64,000 bases of DNA, from the NCBI RefSeq assembly GCF_000753735.1, contig NZ_JPIN01000006.1, positions 1 through 64,000 of the forward strand, read 5' to 3'. Within the stretch, counting starts at the first letter, position 1; the number at the start of each line of letters is the position of its first letter. Made by a program: the position numbers and the translations under genes. This document shows, one piece after another, positions 27,203 to 36,004 of the stretch. Origin of the DNA: Pseudidiomarina atlantica (lineage in GTDB: Bacteria; Pseudomonadota; Gammaproteobacteria; Enterobacterales; Alteromonadaceae). Below the pieces are notes generated by a model. The model was not told the origin of the DNA. It saw only the letters and a list, made by a program, of their open reading frames with translations, and ran no database searches.

Positions 27203-28643
27203 GGTCAGGCTCCTTGGTATTGAAAAGTTGGGAATAAGTAGCAGCGATGGCGGCGCGACGAAGACGTCCAGTGCCAGTCAATAAGTGGTTTGCCACGGTA
27301 AAAGGGGTATCTAACAGGTGCCATGCGCGAATGTGCGCATAGGTAGGCAAGCGCTGATTAACGCGCTCAATGATGTCGCTAATAACCTGCTCACGCTCAG
27401 CTGCATCGAGCGCTGGCGTAGCAACAATAAGTGCAGTAAGCGGGATATCCTCGGCACCTACGATCGCACATTGTGCGATTGCCGAGTATTGCGTCAGTTC
27501 AGTTTCGAGCCACTCCGGATCAACGTTGCGGCCGTAGGCGGTGACGATGATATGCTTTTTACGACCACGCAAACATAACTCGCCGGTGGGTGCCCACGCC
27601 CCATAATCACCGGTTGCGAAACGGTGCTGATACCAACTGGCGGGATCATTCAGATAACCGAGCATGACATTGCCGCTGACGATGATCTCGTTATCCACTA
27701 GCTCGACTGTGGCATGCGGGAGCGGTTTCCCGACCGTTCCAGCAACCGGCTGCTGTGGATCGTTGAAGCTCACCACCGAGCCAAATTCCGATAGCCCATA
27801 GCCCTGTACCAAAGGCAAACCAGCGGCGTGCGCTCGGTGTTCAAGCCCAGCAGATAAATATGCACCACCAACCGCGAGCAATTTAAATTGCTCGGCATCG
27901 AGAGCCCGTTGCTCAACACCGCAAATAATGGCTTGCGCTAACGCCGGAGTCAGAATCAAGCTTTGTGGTTGCAGCACTTTTAAGGCACTAAAAAAACGAG
28001 GCACGTCTAGGCTGCTAGCCCCCTGCAATCCCAGTTCATTCACTGCAGCTAGGCGAACCTCATGACCTAACCATAAACTTAGGTAGACGCCGGCAATATT
28101 CTCCAGCAACACCGCGAGTGGAAGTAAGACTAAGTGCCGCGTTACGGTGACGCTGCCTAAGCGTTGACTTAAAGCCATCACGGTTCGCAGCAGATGCTCA
28201 GCGCCCAAGCACACGCCCTTCGGACTACCGGTACTGCCCGATGTGTAGGTGATTTTACAGGTGCCATGAGGGAGTTCTGGCGCCTGGTTCACAGTTCTGG
28301 AGCGATAGCTGATAGCGCCCCCGCTCGTTTGTCGTTCCAGCACTTGTGCCACCCCAGCATCCGTCAGCACTGCTTCGCATTGTTGCGGTGTGTAAAAACT
28401 CGGTAGTGGCACCACAACTTTGTCGGCATGCAACAATGCCAAGTCATGTAGTACCCACTCAACACTGTTGTCGAGTGCCAGCGCAAAGCGTTGATGGGAA
28501 CTTTGTTGATATTGCAAACTCAACGCACTCACACGGGTAATTAATTGCGCATAGGTCAACACTTGCTCGGCGTCGCGCAACGCGATCCTTTGTGGTTGTT
28601 GGAGCGCGTGGTCACGCAGTCGCTGAAACAACAGCTCTAACAT
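27177..28643 (-). CDS. AMP-binding acyl-adenylate ligase, altered A10 lysine
   Basis: Started at the ATG at 28643 (GGAGG seven bases upstream), the product is 488 residues; the longer frame to 28700 is unlikely. It has the adenylation P-loop ITYTSGSTGSPKG, the A5 motif GYGLSEFG, and ATGDYGAW with RGRKKHII. The motif normally written PTGKIRR reads TGTGRLRR (about residue 460), so the lysine that helps the adenylation half-reaction is Arg. It would activate a carboxylic, probably fatty, acid. It overlaps the hemolysin-family gene by seven bases and the diiron enzyme by 26. Confidence 0.88.
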   Translation of the reverse strand: MLELLFQRLRDHALQQPQRIALRDAEQVLTYAQLITRVSALSLQYQQSSHQRFALALDNSVEWVLHDLALLHADKVVVPLPSFYTPQQCEAVLTDAGVAQVLERQTSGGAISYRSRTVNQAPELPHGTCKITYTSGSTGSPKGVCLGAEHLLRTVMALSQRLGSVTVTRHLVLLPLAVLLENIAGVYLSLWLGHEVRLAAVNELGLQGASSLDVPRFFSALKVLQPQSLILTPALAQAIICGVEQRALDAEQFKLLAVGGAYLSAGLEHRAHAAGLPLVQGYGLSEFGSVVSFNDPQQPVAGTVGKPLPHATVELVDNEIIVSGNVMLGYLNDPASWYQHRFATGDYGAWAPTGELCLRGRKKHIIVTAYGRNVDPEWLETELTQYSAIAQCAIVGAEDIPLTALIVATPALDAAEREQVISDIIERVNQRLPTYAHIRAWHLLDTPFTVANHLLTGTGRLRRAAIAATYSQLFNTKEPDHGIFSTTV

Positions 28644-29209
28644 GCGACGGCCTCCGTGGTTGCGGTAAAACGGCCGAAGCCCTGCGCCAGCCAACCGCAC
28701 ACGACCTTGGGATGATGTCTATAGTAATCTCCCCAAATGCCCTGCAAGTCGAGTGGTAGCGCGCTTTCTTGGGCGTCAGCAAGGGGCATCAGGGTCACTC
28801 CGGAACGCGCTAGAGTGCGCTGTAAATACCGAGTTGCCGTAAACACCACAAGGGTTTTATTAAGTTGGCTCGCGATTTCGACTACCGCGGCGAACAAAGG
28901 GTGCAAATCATCACCATTGCGCGCCGCCATCGAACCAATTTCCACCACATTACGACGCTCGGGAAAGCGCATGCCATTGAGGTGGTGCTGTTCCAGTGGA
29001 CGACTCAGATAATACTCGGAGAACAGTTGCCGCTCATCAGCAAACTGCAATCCGCAGGCAGCGATTAATTCGTCGTCTTGATACACCGCCAATAAGTGCT
29101 CTGGCAGTGTGAGCAAACAAGCATGAAAGCTGGTCCAGTAACGATCGCAGATAAATTTTTCGACAGTTTGCCGTTGCTGGTGTTGTTTGGTGACGAGTTG
29201 ATACAACAT
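28637..29209 (-). CDS. Thermostable hemolysin family protein (T_hemolysin, GNAT-like)
   Basis: The 190-residue protein matches the family named after Vibrio delta-VPH. Visible blocks are FICDRYWTSFHACLLTLPEHLLAVY, IAACGLQFADERQLFSEYYL, RRNVVEIGSMAARNGDD, KTLVVFTATRYLQRTLARSGV and a C-terminal WGDYYRHHPKVVCGWL. The family looks like an acyltransferase of the GNAT/autoinducer-synthase type rather than a pore former, and lacks a signal peptide here; that reading is inference. It is the first gene of the seven-gene operon (GGAG six bases before the ATG), with a PmrA-like box upstream. Confidence 0.88.
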   Translation of the reverse strand: MLYQLVTKQHQQRQTVEKFICDRYWTSFHACLLTLPEHLLAVYQDDELIAACGLQFADERQLFSEYYLSRPLEQHHLNGMRFPERRNVVEIGSMAARNGDDLHPLFAAVVEIASQLNKTLVVFTATRYLQRTLARSGVTLMPLADAQESALPLDLQGIWGDYYRHHPKVVCGWLAQGFGRFTATTEAVAC

Positions 29210-29268
29210 GACTTTCTCCGATAGAACCTAAGTGCGCTGTGCTGATGACTGCACTTTAGGCTGCATTA

Positions 29269-29285
29269 CTTAAGAAAGTCTTAAA
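29269..29285. promoter_or_regulatory. PmrA/BasR-like direct repeat upstream of the hemolysin-ligase operon
   Basis: CTTAAG-AAAGT-CTTAAA reproduces the PmrA/BasR box spacing (two CTTAA hexamers separated by five bases). It lies 60 bases upstream of the first gene of the operon that encodes a PmrA/QseB-type regulator, so autoregulation is predicted. It also lies 120 bases upstream of the divergent EAL gene. Confidence 0.55.
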
Positions 29286-29404
29286 CTAGGCTTCAGAAAT
29301 ACGTTCAGGAGTTCATCACAAAGTTCCCGACCAATTTTCTTGCCATTATCCGAAAGAACATATACTTTACGAACTGTACACAAAACATACAAATTGGCGG
29401 GAAG

Positions 29405-31594
29405 ATGGGTGTTGTTCAATTTTATACAGGCAGCCTCATCGCCGGACTGCTCTATGCAGCCTCGGCTGCTTCCACACATGCCAATGAAACCCCATCATCT
29501 GCTGGAAAAACCATCAAATTTAGTGGATCACAATACTATCCGCCGTTGGAATGGATAGATGAAAATGGTTCCGCGCACGGGTTTATCTCTGATCTCGAGC
29601 GGGAGATGGCAAACGTAACGGACCATCAAGCTGATATCCAACTGATGCAATGGAACGCTGCGTTACAAGCGGTGTTAACCGGTGACGCAGATGCTGTACC
29701 GTTAATTGCTTCTGAACAGCGCAGTGCACAATTTGATTTTACCCAGCCATTTTTTTATGTCGCACATGGCATCTTTGCGCGCAATGATGGTCCGCAGTTT
29801 ACCTCGCTTGATCAGCTTGCGAACCGACGCGTCGCAGTGGCACGAGGTGCTTACGCCGAAGATCAGTTTGTGGCTACCGATTACAACGTGGAACTGGTTT
29901 TTGCCCGTGATGAACTCAACTGCCTTGAAGTCGTCACCCAACGCTTGGCCGACGCTTGCGTCGAGGTCGCGACGACGTCTAGAGCTTTAATTGAGCGTTA
30001 TGATTTGCCATTGCAACTTACCAGTCCCCCCTTTTGGCCACAGCCTTACGCCTTCGGTGTGCGTAAAGGCAACACTGAGCTTTTAGATTTGCTCAATAGT
30101 CAATTGGCGCATCTGGTGGTCACCGGAAAATATCAGCAACTCAGTGAACGCTGGGCCAGTGAACTTGAATGGCAACAACCCTCTCTTCTAGAGCAGGTTA
30201 AAGATTTGGCGTGGTTGATTAGCGCACTGTTGGTTGCGACTTTGGCGGTAGCGAGCTGGGGCTGGTTATTACGCCGTGAGGTGCAAGCTAAAACCGCAGA
30301 GCTCAGTGATGAACTAAAAATCAGTAAGAATCTGCAGCAGCAAGTCGCATACGCGGCAACGCACGATGACCTTACGGGTCTGCTCAATCGCAAAGCTTTT
30401 TTTGACATCATCAATAATCAGCTGCCGCTGGATGCACAGCAACGCCTGACGATTGTGGTCGTCAAAATAGCCAATATCGATTCTATTATCACCACCTTTG
30501 GTTACACCTCTGCCGTGAACACCGTTAAGCATTTCGCACAACGTCTGCAACGCGTGCAAAGTGCAACTCATGCCCACTTCGGCAGTGGCCTTTTTGGTGT
30601 TATCACCAGCGAACCTTTGTCGATAGCGCTACTGGTGGAGCAGTTGGCGACCAGCCAAGATATTAGCTGGAATGATATCGAGCCAAGCCCGGTCTATGGC
30701 GTCGCCAGCTTAACCCAAAGCGACTCAGAACAGATTGATGCCGCAGAACTCGTACGTCATGCCCTGACCGCTCTTGCACACGCTCGCAAACGCCGTATTC
30801 CGTTCTTTGAGTACACCCAACGGATAGAACCAAACGCTGAACAACTGCAACTCCTCGATGAGTTTCACAAAGTCGGTTGTAAGCAGTTTGTATTGCACTA
30901 CCAACAACAATTGTCACTCAATAGCGATGGTCGTCATCACATCGAGGCGCTTATCCGTTGGCAACATCCAAGCCTCGGACTCATTAGCCCGAATCGCTTT
31001 ATCCCTATGTTGGAAAAGTCCGGGGGGATCCGTAAAGTCACACGCTGGGTCATCTTGGAAGCAGTTAAAAAGCTCGTTTGGTTCCAACGCCTGGGCATCG
31101 AAGTGGTGATCAGCGTCAATATTACCAGCCATGATCTGGTCGACGATTTCTTTGTGCCATTTGTCCGTGACGACATTCCAGAGTCGTTGCGTGATCATCT
31201 GATTTTCGAAGTGACTGAACGTGAGCTATTTGATAATCCCGACAAAGCGCGCAGTGCCATGCTCGAACTCTCGTCAATGGGCATACGCTGCTCGGTGGAT
31301 GACTTTGGAACGGGTTACTCGACCTTGTCTTACCTGCATGATTTAGCCGTCGATGAAGTCAAACTCGACCGTTTATTCGTCTCACAAATCTGTCACAACG
31401 AGCGCAGCTTCAAGATTGTAAAATCAACTATCGAATTGGCGCACGAGCTCGGCTTAACCGTCGTTGCTGAAGGCGTTGAAGACGACGCCACCATGGCAAG
31501 GTTGGCCGAACTCAACTGCGACCGGATCCAAGGCTTCCTCATTGCCAAACCGGTGCCTGAGGAGACCTTGGATATCGTTGTCACGCGCAATTAG
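29405..31594 (+). CDS. Periplasmic solute-binding sensor with degenerate GGDEF and intact EAL domain
   Basis: The 729-residue protein has a weak signal peptide (1-26) and a bacterial extracellular solute-binding family 3 domain (about 35-255, FSGSQYYPPLEWIDENG, QFDFTQPFF). One transmembrane helix (about 263-283) and a GGDEF-like domain whose motif has decayed to GSGLF come next. The EAL domain has intact EAL, SVNITSHDL, FEVTERE, DDFGTGYS, KLDRLF and AEGVEDD. It should hydrolyse c-di-GMP in response to an amino-acid-like ligand. It diverges from the 29209 operon. Confidence 0.92.
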   Translation: MGVVQFYTGSLIAGLLYAASAASTHANETPSSAGKTIKFSGSQYYPPLEWIDENGSAHGFISDLEREMANVTDHQADIQLMQWNAALQAVLTGDADAVPLIASEQRSAQFDFTQPFFYVAHGIFARNDGPQFTSLDQLANRRVAVARGAYAEDQFVATDYNVELVFARDELNCLEVVTQRLADACVEVATTSRALIERYDLPLQLTSPPFWPQPYAFGVRKGNTELLDLLNSQLAHLVVTGKYQQLSERWASELEWQQPSLLEQVKDLAWLISALLVATLAVASWGWLLRREVQAKTAELSDELKISKNLQQQVAYAATHDDLTGLLNRKAFFDIINNQLPLDAQQRLTIVVVKIANIDSIITTFGYTSAVNTVKHFAQRLQRVQSATHAHFGSGLFGVITSEPLSIALLVEQLATSQDISWNDIEPSPVYGVASLTQSDSEQIDAAELVRHALTALAHARKRRIPFFEYTQRIEPNAEQLQLLDEFHKVGCKQFVLHYQQQLSLNSDGRHHIEALIRWQHPSLGLISPNRFIPMLEKSGGIRKVTRWVILEAVKKLVWFQRLGIEVVISVNITSHDLVDDFFVPFVRDDIPESLRDHLIFEVTERELFDNPDKARSAMLELSSMGIRCSVDDFGTGYSTLSYLHDLAVDEVKLDRLFVSQICHNERSFKIVKSTIELAHELGLTVVAEGVEDDATMARLAELNCDRIQGFLIAKPVPEETLDIVVTRN

Positions 31595-31830
31595 TGCTGC
31601 GCTTGCTGCCGTTGTGCAAGGCGCAACTCGAGTTTACGGATTTCCCGTGCGGTATGATTACGCCCCGTCTCCATGAAAATCCATATTTTTGTTGCGACTT
31701 GTGCTTGAAACGCCAGTATCAATAGGACGCCCCAAAACACTTGGTGCTCCGCTGCAACGGTCAGAAAGTGATAGCCGGTATAAAAAATACAAAGGGTAAG
31801 TACCACCGCAAGCACATAGGCTATTTTCAT
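31591..31830 (-). CDS. Small two-helix membrane protein
   Basis: The 79-residue product has two hydrophobic helices (about residues 4-20 and 31-50) and a basic amphipathic tail (NHTAREIRKLELRLAQRQQ). I recognise no family. Its stop overlaps the stop of the convergent EAL gene by four bases. The gap to the protease gene upstream is 25 bases, so it may be the last gene of the retropepsin operon. Confidence 0.7.
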   Translation of the reverse strand: MKIAYVLAVVLTLCIFYTGYHFLTVAAEHQVFWGVLLILAFQAQVATKIWIFMETGRNHTAREIRKLELRLAQRQQAQH

Positions 31831-31855
31831 GATCCAATTAAAGCGAGCGGCAGAA

Positions 31856-32746
31856 TTAAGGAGCCCAGATATGACCGCGACCGTTTTTGTAATCGAGAGT
31901 TAAGATAAAATGCTTGAGAACGTCGTAGCCAAGAATACCGCTGATGCGAATTCCCTTATTCAGCGAGCCTATTTCTGAATAACGATTGCCGAAATCAACG
32001 CCGCCATCTTCGCTGGGGACAGTGACCAACACATCGGCGAGACCATAGGGTCCAATGCCGAGATTTGGCAGGCGGAAATAGTCAACAGTAGCGATTTCAT
32101 TCACCCCGGTGATAGTACCCTCAACCACTTGGTATTTATCTAACCAGCCATTCGATGTGGCAATAATACGATCGATAAACAAGCCAGTGGTGCTGCCCGT
32201 ATCGAGCAGCATCCAGCGTTCCATCTCATCATTGAGATTGACGCGCACTACCGGCACGCCTGAACCGCGCTGCGAGCGCATCTCTAGGTTCTGTACATCA
32301 CGCAAACTAAAGGTGCCATGTGCAGCAAAACGCATACGGCTATTGGGATAATCGAACTGCAAGACAAATTGATTCAGTACCGGCGCGCCCAGCAATATTC
32401 CACTTTCTGGCGAACCCAAATCGATACCGACCATTTCCATACTTAGGTCCATGCCAATTAAATTGGTTGGAATTTCGCGGTAGACCTTACGTTCTTTGAT
32501 GCCATTAACACCTTGGATATCGAGTTTACGATTGGCTTTGAACTCCAAATCGTGGGCTTCCATAAACGCCAAATTAATCGCATTTACCTGCGAGCCAGAA
32601 TCAAAAATTGCATAAGTATCAATACCTGCAACGGTGACAGGAATGCGAATATGGCCATTCGATTGTTCGAAATCAATCCAATCAGTGGCTTGAGCAAAAG
32701 AAACTTGAGAAAAAACCAAGAAAATCAGTGAGAAAATATAGCGCAT
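31856..32746 (-). CDS. Exported two-lobed retropepsin-like aspartic protease, copy 2
   Basis: The 296-residue protein has a signal peptide (MRYIFSLIFLVFSQVSFAQA) and two complete retropepsin-like units. Unit one has FDSGS (Asp49) and GILLGAPVLNQFVLQFDY; unit two has LDTGS (Asp182) and GILGYDVLKHFILTLDY. The two catalytic Asp residues would form one active site in a single chain, as in pepsins, whereas retroviral enzymes need a dimer. Substrates and partners are unknown. The gene follows a close paralogue by 19 bases on the same strand, clearly a tandem duplication. Confidence 0.85.
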   Translation of the reverse strand: MRYIFSLIFLVFSQVSFAQATDWIDFEQSNGHIRIPVTVAGIDTYAIFDSGSQVNAINLAFMEAHDLEFKANRKLDIQGVNGIKERKVYREIPTNLIGMDLSMEMVGIDLGSPESGILLGAPVLNQFVLQFDYPNSRMRFAAHGTFSLRDVQNLEMRSQRGSGVPVVRVNLNDEMERWMLLDTGSTTGLFIDRIIATSNGWLDKYQVVEGTITGVNEIATVDYFRLPNLGIGPYGLADVLVTVPSEDGGVDFGNRYSEIGSLNKGIRISGILGYDVLKHFILTLDYKNGRGHIWAP

Positions 32747-32765
32747 TAGTTACTCTTCTTTGTGT

Positions 32766-33659
32766 TTAAGGTGCCACGTAAACGTGACCAAGACCGTTGT
32801 TGTAGTCGAGGGTCAGAATGAAATGTTTAAGTACATCGTGCCCCAGAATACCGCTGATTTTTACGCCTCGGGTGCGCGAATTCACATTGCTGTAACGATC
32901 ACCAAAATCCATAGCTTCGCCTTCAGCCGGCACTACCACACGAATATTTTCAAGCGTGTAAGGTCCAAAACCTAGAGTCGGCAGCTGAAAGTACTCGACA
33001 TTCGCGACTTCGTTAACGCCGCGCGATAAGCCCATTTCAGACGGATACTTTTTCAACCAGTCATACGAGGTAGCAACAATCCGTTCCATGTAGATACCAC
33101 CTGAATTACCCGTATCCAGAAGTAACCAGCGCTCGATCTCATTATTCAGATTCACTTTCACTAGAGGTTGACCTGAACCTTTTTGCGCGCGCATTTCAAG
33201 ATTGCCAACTTCACGAAGATTGAAAGTGCCGGGTGCAGCAATACGCATTTTGCCTTCTGGATAATTGAACTGAAGCACGAACTGGTTCAGCACCGGCGCG
33301 CCCAGCAAAATACCGTTTTGATGATGGCCTAAATCAATACCGACCATTTCCATGTTCAAATCGAGTCCCACTAAGGTGGTCGGAATTTCACGGTAAATTT
33401 TTCGCTCTTTCACACCGTGCGCACCTTTGATGTTGATACGCTGATGGCTGTCGTATTCTAAACCGTGCTCTTCCATAAACGCCAGATTGATAGCATTCAC
33501 TTGCGAGCCAGAATCAATGATCGCAAAGGTATCAATGCCTGCAACCGTTACCGGAATACGAATATGGCCATTGGTGTTTTCAAAAGGAAACCACTTGGTG
33601 GCTTGCGCAAAAGCGGCATTCGAGAAAATAAAACAAGCGATTAAGATGAAGTAGCGCAT
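32766..33659 (-). CDS. Exported two-lobed retropepsin-like aspartic protease, copy 1
   Basis: This 297-residue paralogue of the next gene aligns end to end with it without obvious gaps until the C-terminus. It has a signal peptide (MRYFILIACFIFSNAAFAQA), IDSGS (Asp49) with GILLGAPVLNQFVLQFNY, and LDTGN (Asp182) with GILGHDVLKHFILTLDY. The second motif reads DTGN rather than DTGS, so the hydroxyl residue next to the catalytic loop differs. Both copies likely act in the periplasm. The AT-rich stretch 33660-33800 should hold the promoter. Confidence 0.85.
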   Translation of the reverse strand: MRYFILIACFIFSNAAFAQATKWFPFENTNGHIRIPVTVAGIDTFAIIDSGSQVNAINLAFMEEHGLEYDSHQRINIKGAHGVKERKIYREIPTTLVGLDLNMEMVGIDLGHHQNGILLGAPVLNQFVLQFNYPEGKMRIAAPGTFNLREVGNLEMRAQKGSGQPLVKVNLNNEIERWLLLDTGNSGGIYMERIVATSYDWLKKYPSEMGLSRGVNEVANVEYFQLPTLGFGPYTLENIRVVVPAEGEAMDFGDRYSNVNSRTRGVKISGILGHDVLKHFILTLDYNNGLGHVYVAP

Positions 33660-33799
33660 TTTTTGTCCATTTTGTTTTAATTATGTTGCACTTTGACCAT
33701 ACCTTAACTCGAAATTGAAAACTAGATAAAATATTATTTTTACAAAGTAATGGTTCTAGAATTGCCTAAGAAACGTACCATTAACTTTTCTAGTAGCAC

Positions 33800-35887
33800 T
33801 TAAGCACTGCGCCAAGGTATTGCAGCCTTAACCAACCAATTATCCGCAACTGTTTGGTAAGCTATGGTGCCACCTAATTTTTGCGCGCGCATGCGCATGT
33901 TTGAAAGTCCTCCGCTTTCCTTAGGCTGCACTGCGTCGATCACGCCATTGTTTTGAATGACCAAGTTTAAACCGTGCTCGTCGGCGTCGATCTGTACGCG
34001 AAGCCTTTGCGTGGCGGCGTGCTTCAAGGCATTACTGACCGCCTCGCGAATGATTCGAGTGAGTTCGCTCAATACTTGAATATTGAGTTGTTGCGCCTCT
34101 ACCTGCGCCTGCCAGTCGAGTTCGATACCATGGTCGTGACAACGGCGTTGCGTTTCTTCATACCAGTGCGCGGCTGCCGCTGCAAGCGTTAACGACTCGC
34201 CTTCCATGTCGCGCAATAGGTTTCTCAAGTCATGAATTGCCTCGCGCACCAGCGGCTGACTCTCCGCTGGCGATTTGTGCAACAAGTGCAGCAGTTTGGC
34301 GCCTAAATCGTCATGCATATCACGGCGAATGCGGTGCCGCTCTTCTAATGCACCCTCGGCATAAGCAACGTCAACCTGTTGGACTAAGTGATGCAGAGAT
34401 ACCACTAAGTTAGCGATGCGCTCATCTTGGCGACTGAACAGACGTTCACCGCCGGCAGCATGCTCCAAGCGCCAGCTGGTAGCAGCTGTACTATCGTAAA
34501 CCAGCAAGCTCTTTCCATTTTCAGCAAGTTGTGTCGCATTATTCGGGGGGCTTTCGCGAACTAGCACCAATGGTTTAAATACCGCGTGTAAGGCTTTTTC
34601 TAAACCACGAGCTGTAGCATCTCGCTGCGAGTTAAGCATCGCCGGTAAAGCGGTCGCCAACCAGTCCTCGAGTTTAGCCGTGTCACGCTGGGTCAATTTG
34701 CGCCACACCCATTGCCGTAAAGGAAAATAGACCCAGCCCACCAACGCCACCGCCAACACCAAGCCAGTAGCGTTAGAGAGGCTTAGCAGCCATACCAACA
34801 GCAGATCGGTCAGTATCACCAATACACCGCCTAGCAACCAAGACCACAAGGCGAACCACCAACGATCGAGATTAAACAGACGGTACTTGCCGACCCCTAA
34901 GGCAATACCCGCGTACATCAATAAGAACGTAGTAAAGAGTAAACCTTGCGGCGCAGGAGGTGCAGTTTGCAAAATGGCAGGCAAGATCATGCCGCCAGCA
35001 AAGAAAAGTGTACCCGCCAAAATCGAAAGAACCACCCAACGTAAGGCCGCCCTTTGCGCCGCTTGCGCCCGCGTTTGCCACCATTGCCAGCCAGAGCCGA
35101 CGAGTCCAGCCAAAAAAATCAACATAACCCAACTATGGAAACCGGTAACTGGGGAAGCCGTCAACTGCATTTGGTCTACCGCCAATGCTGCCGCAAATAG
35201 ACCGTAAAAAAGCAGTGCGCTAAACCGCGTCCTGCGCTTCACCGGATAATTCCACAGGAACACTGCAAGTGACGCCGAGAACAGCAAGGCTCCACTGTGA
35301 TTCATTCCTGAGAGCCAGGCGAAAGTGCTGCCCTCAATAAAGAAGTCGCGAGTACTGTAGACCGCGGCGGCAGAGGTGAACATTAAATTACTTAAGCCGG
35401 TGAAAGCGAAAGCGGTAATGGCCGGATCACGCGTCGCTGGCATCCACACCATCAAACAAATCATCATGCCGGCCACACCGCAGAACAACTGCAGCCAAAA
35501 CATTCCAGGCAAATCAACTAGGGTTCGTGATTGGAGCTTTGGTATCAGCTGTTCCGCCGTGGCGGTTATCACCACCAGTTGTCCTTGCGTGAGAGCCTGA
35601 TGCAATTGGCTATGCGTGGCAAAAAAGCGATTGAGTTCGGCGTACGTGGGCAATACGTCGGGTTCATCGAGCTGCAATGCTGCTGCTGCCGCAAGCTCTT
35701 GCTCAGCAGCAACAAATTGCTTTATCGGTAATGGTTCGTCGCTGGCGGTAGCGATCATCAACTGATTGTCTTGCACCGTGAAATCGAATTGGCTGCTGGG
35801 TAGGCTCAAAGCCAAGGCAATAATGCCGATGGCGTATATCAACACGGCGATGAAACCGACCGTCAGCTGTTGTTTCAAAGACAACAT
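33800..35887 (-). CDS. Membrane sensor histidine kinase, NarX/DesK type (HisKA_3)
   Basis: I start at the ATG at 35887 (GGGAG seven to eight bases upstream), giving 695 residues; the frame runs to 35947. Order: first helix (about 6-28), a periplasmic domain (30-125), a large multi-helix membrane region (about 130-390), and a GAF-like region. HisKA_3 has RRDMHDDLGAK (His about 525), and the HATPase_c domain has REAVSNALKHA and GGLSNMRMRAQKLGG. The C-terminal arrangement pairs with NarL-type regulators, and such a gene lies divergently 118 bases away. The seven-helix-like sensor suggests a membrane or periplasmic signal; the ligand is unknown. Confidence 0.9.
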   Translation of the reverse strand: MLSLKQQLTVGFIAVLIYAIGIIALALSLPSSQFDFTVQDNQLMIATASDEPLPIKQFVAAEQELAAAAALQLDEPDVLPTYAELNRFFATHSQLHQALTQGQLVVITATAEQLIPKLQSRTLVDLPGMFWLQLFCGVAGMMICLMVWMPATRDPAITAFAFTGLSNLMFTSAAAVYSTRDFFIEGSTFAWLSGMNHSGALLFSASLAVFLWNYPVKRRTRFSALLFYGLFAAALAVDQMQLTASPVTGFHSWVMLIFLAGLVGSGWQWWQTRAQAAQRAALRWVVLSILAGTLFFAGGMILPAILQTAPPAPQGLLFTTFLLMYAGIALGVGKYRLFNLDRWWFALWSWLLGGVLVILTDLLLVWLLSLSNATGLVLAVALVGWVYFPLRQWVWRKLTQRDTAKLEDWLATALPAMLNSQRDATARGLEKALHAVFKPLVLVRESPPNNATQLAENGKSLLVYDSTAATSWRLEHAAGGERLFSRQDERIANLVVSLHHLVQQVDVAYAEGALEERHRIRRDMHDDLGAKLLHLLHKSPAESQPLVREAIHDLRNLLRDMEGESLTLAAAAAHWYEETQRRCHDHGIELDWQAQVEAQQLNIQVLSELTRIIREAVSNALKHAATQRLRVQIDADEHGLNLVIQNNGVIDAVQPKESGGLSNMRMRAQKLGGTIAYQTVADNWLVKAAIPWRSA

Positions 35888-35921
35888 GAATTCGCTCCCA
35901 TAATTGTGCGCTGCACGCTTG

Positions 35922-35938
35922 CCCCCTGATAATTGGGG
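35922..35938. promoter_or_regulatory. Candidate operator CCCC-N9-GGGG between kinase and regulator genes
   Basis: CCCC-CTGATAATT-GGGG lies between the divergent kinase (35887) and regulator (36005) genes. The same pattern recurs at 36668-36684 before the lipoprotein gene. Both have AT-rich centres. It is a candidate binding site of the NarL-type regulator, by position only. Confidence 0.35.
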
Positions 35939-36004
35939 TTGATTCATTTGCTTAAATGATCATTAATTTAAAACAAATTTTAAAAAATCGCTTACAGTTT
36001 TTTT

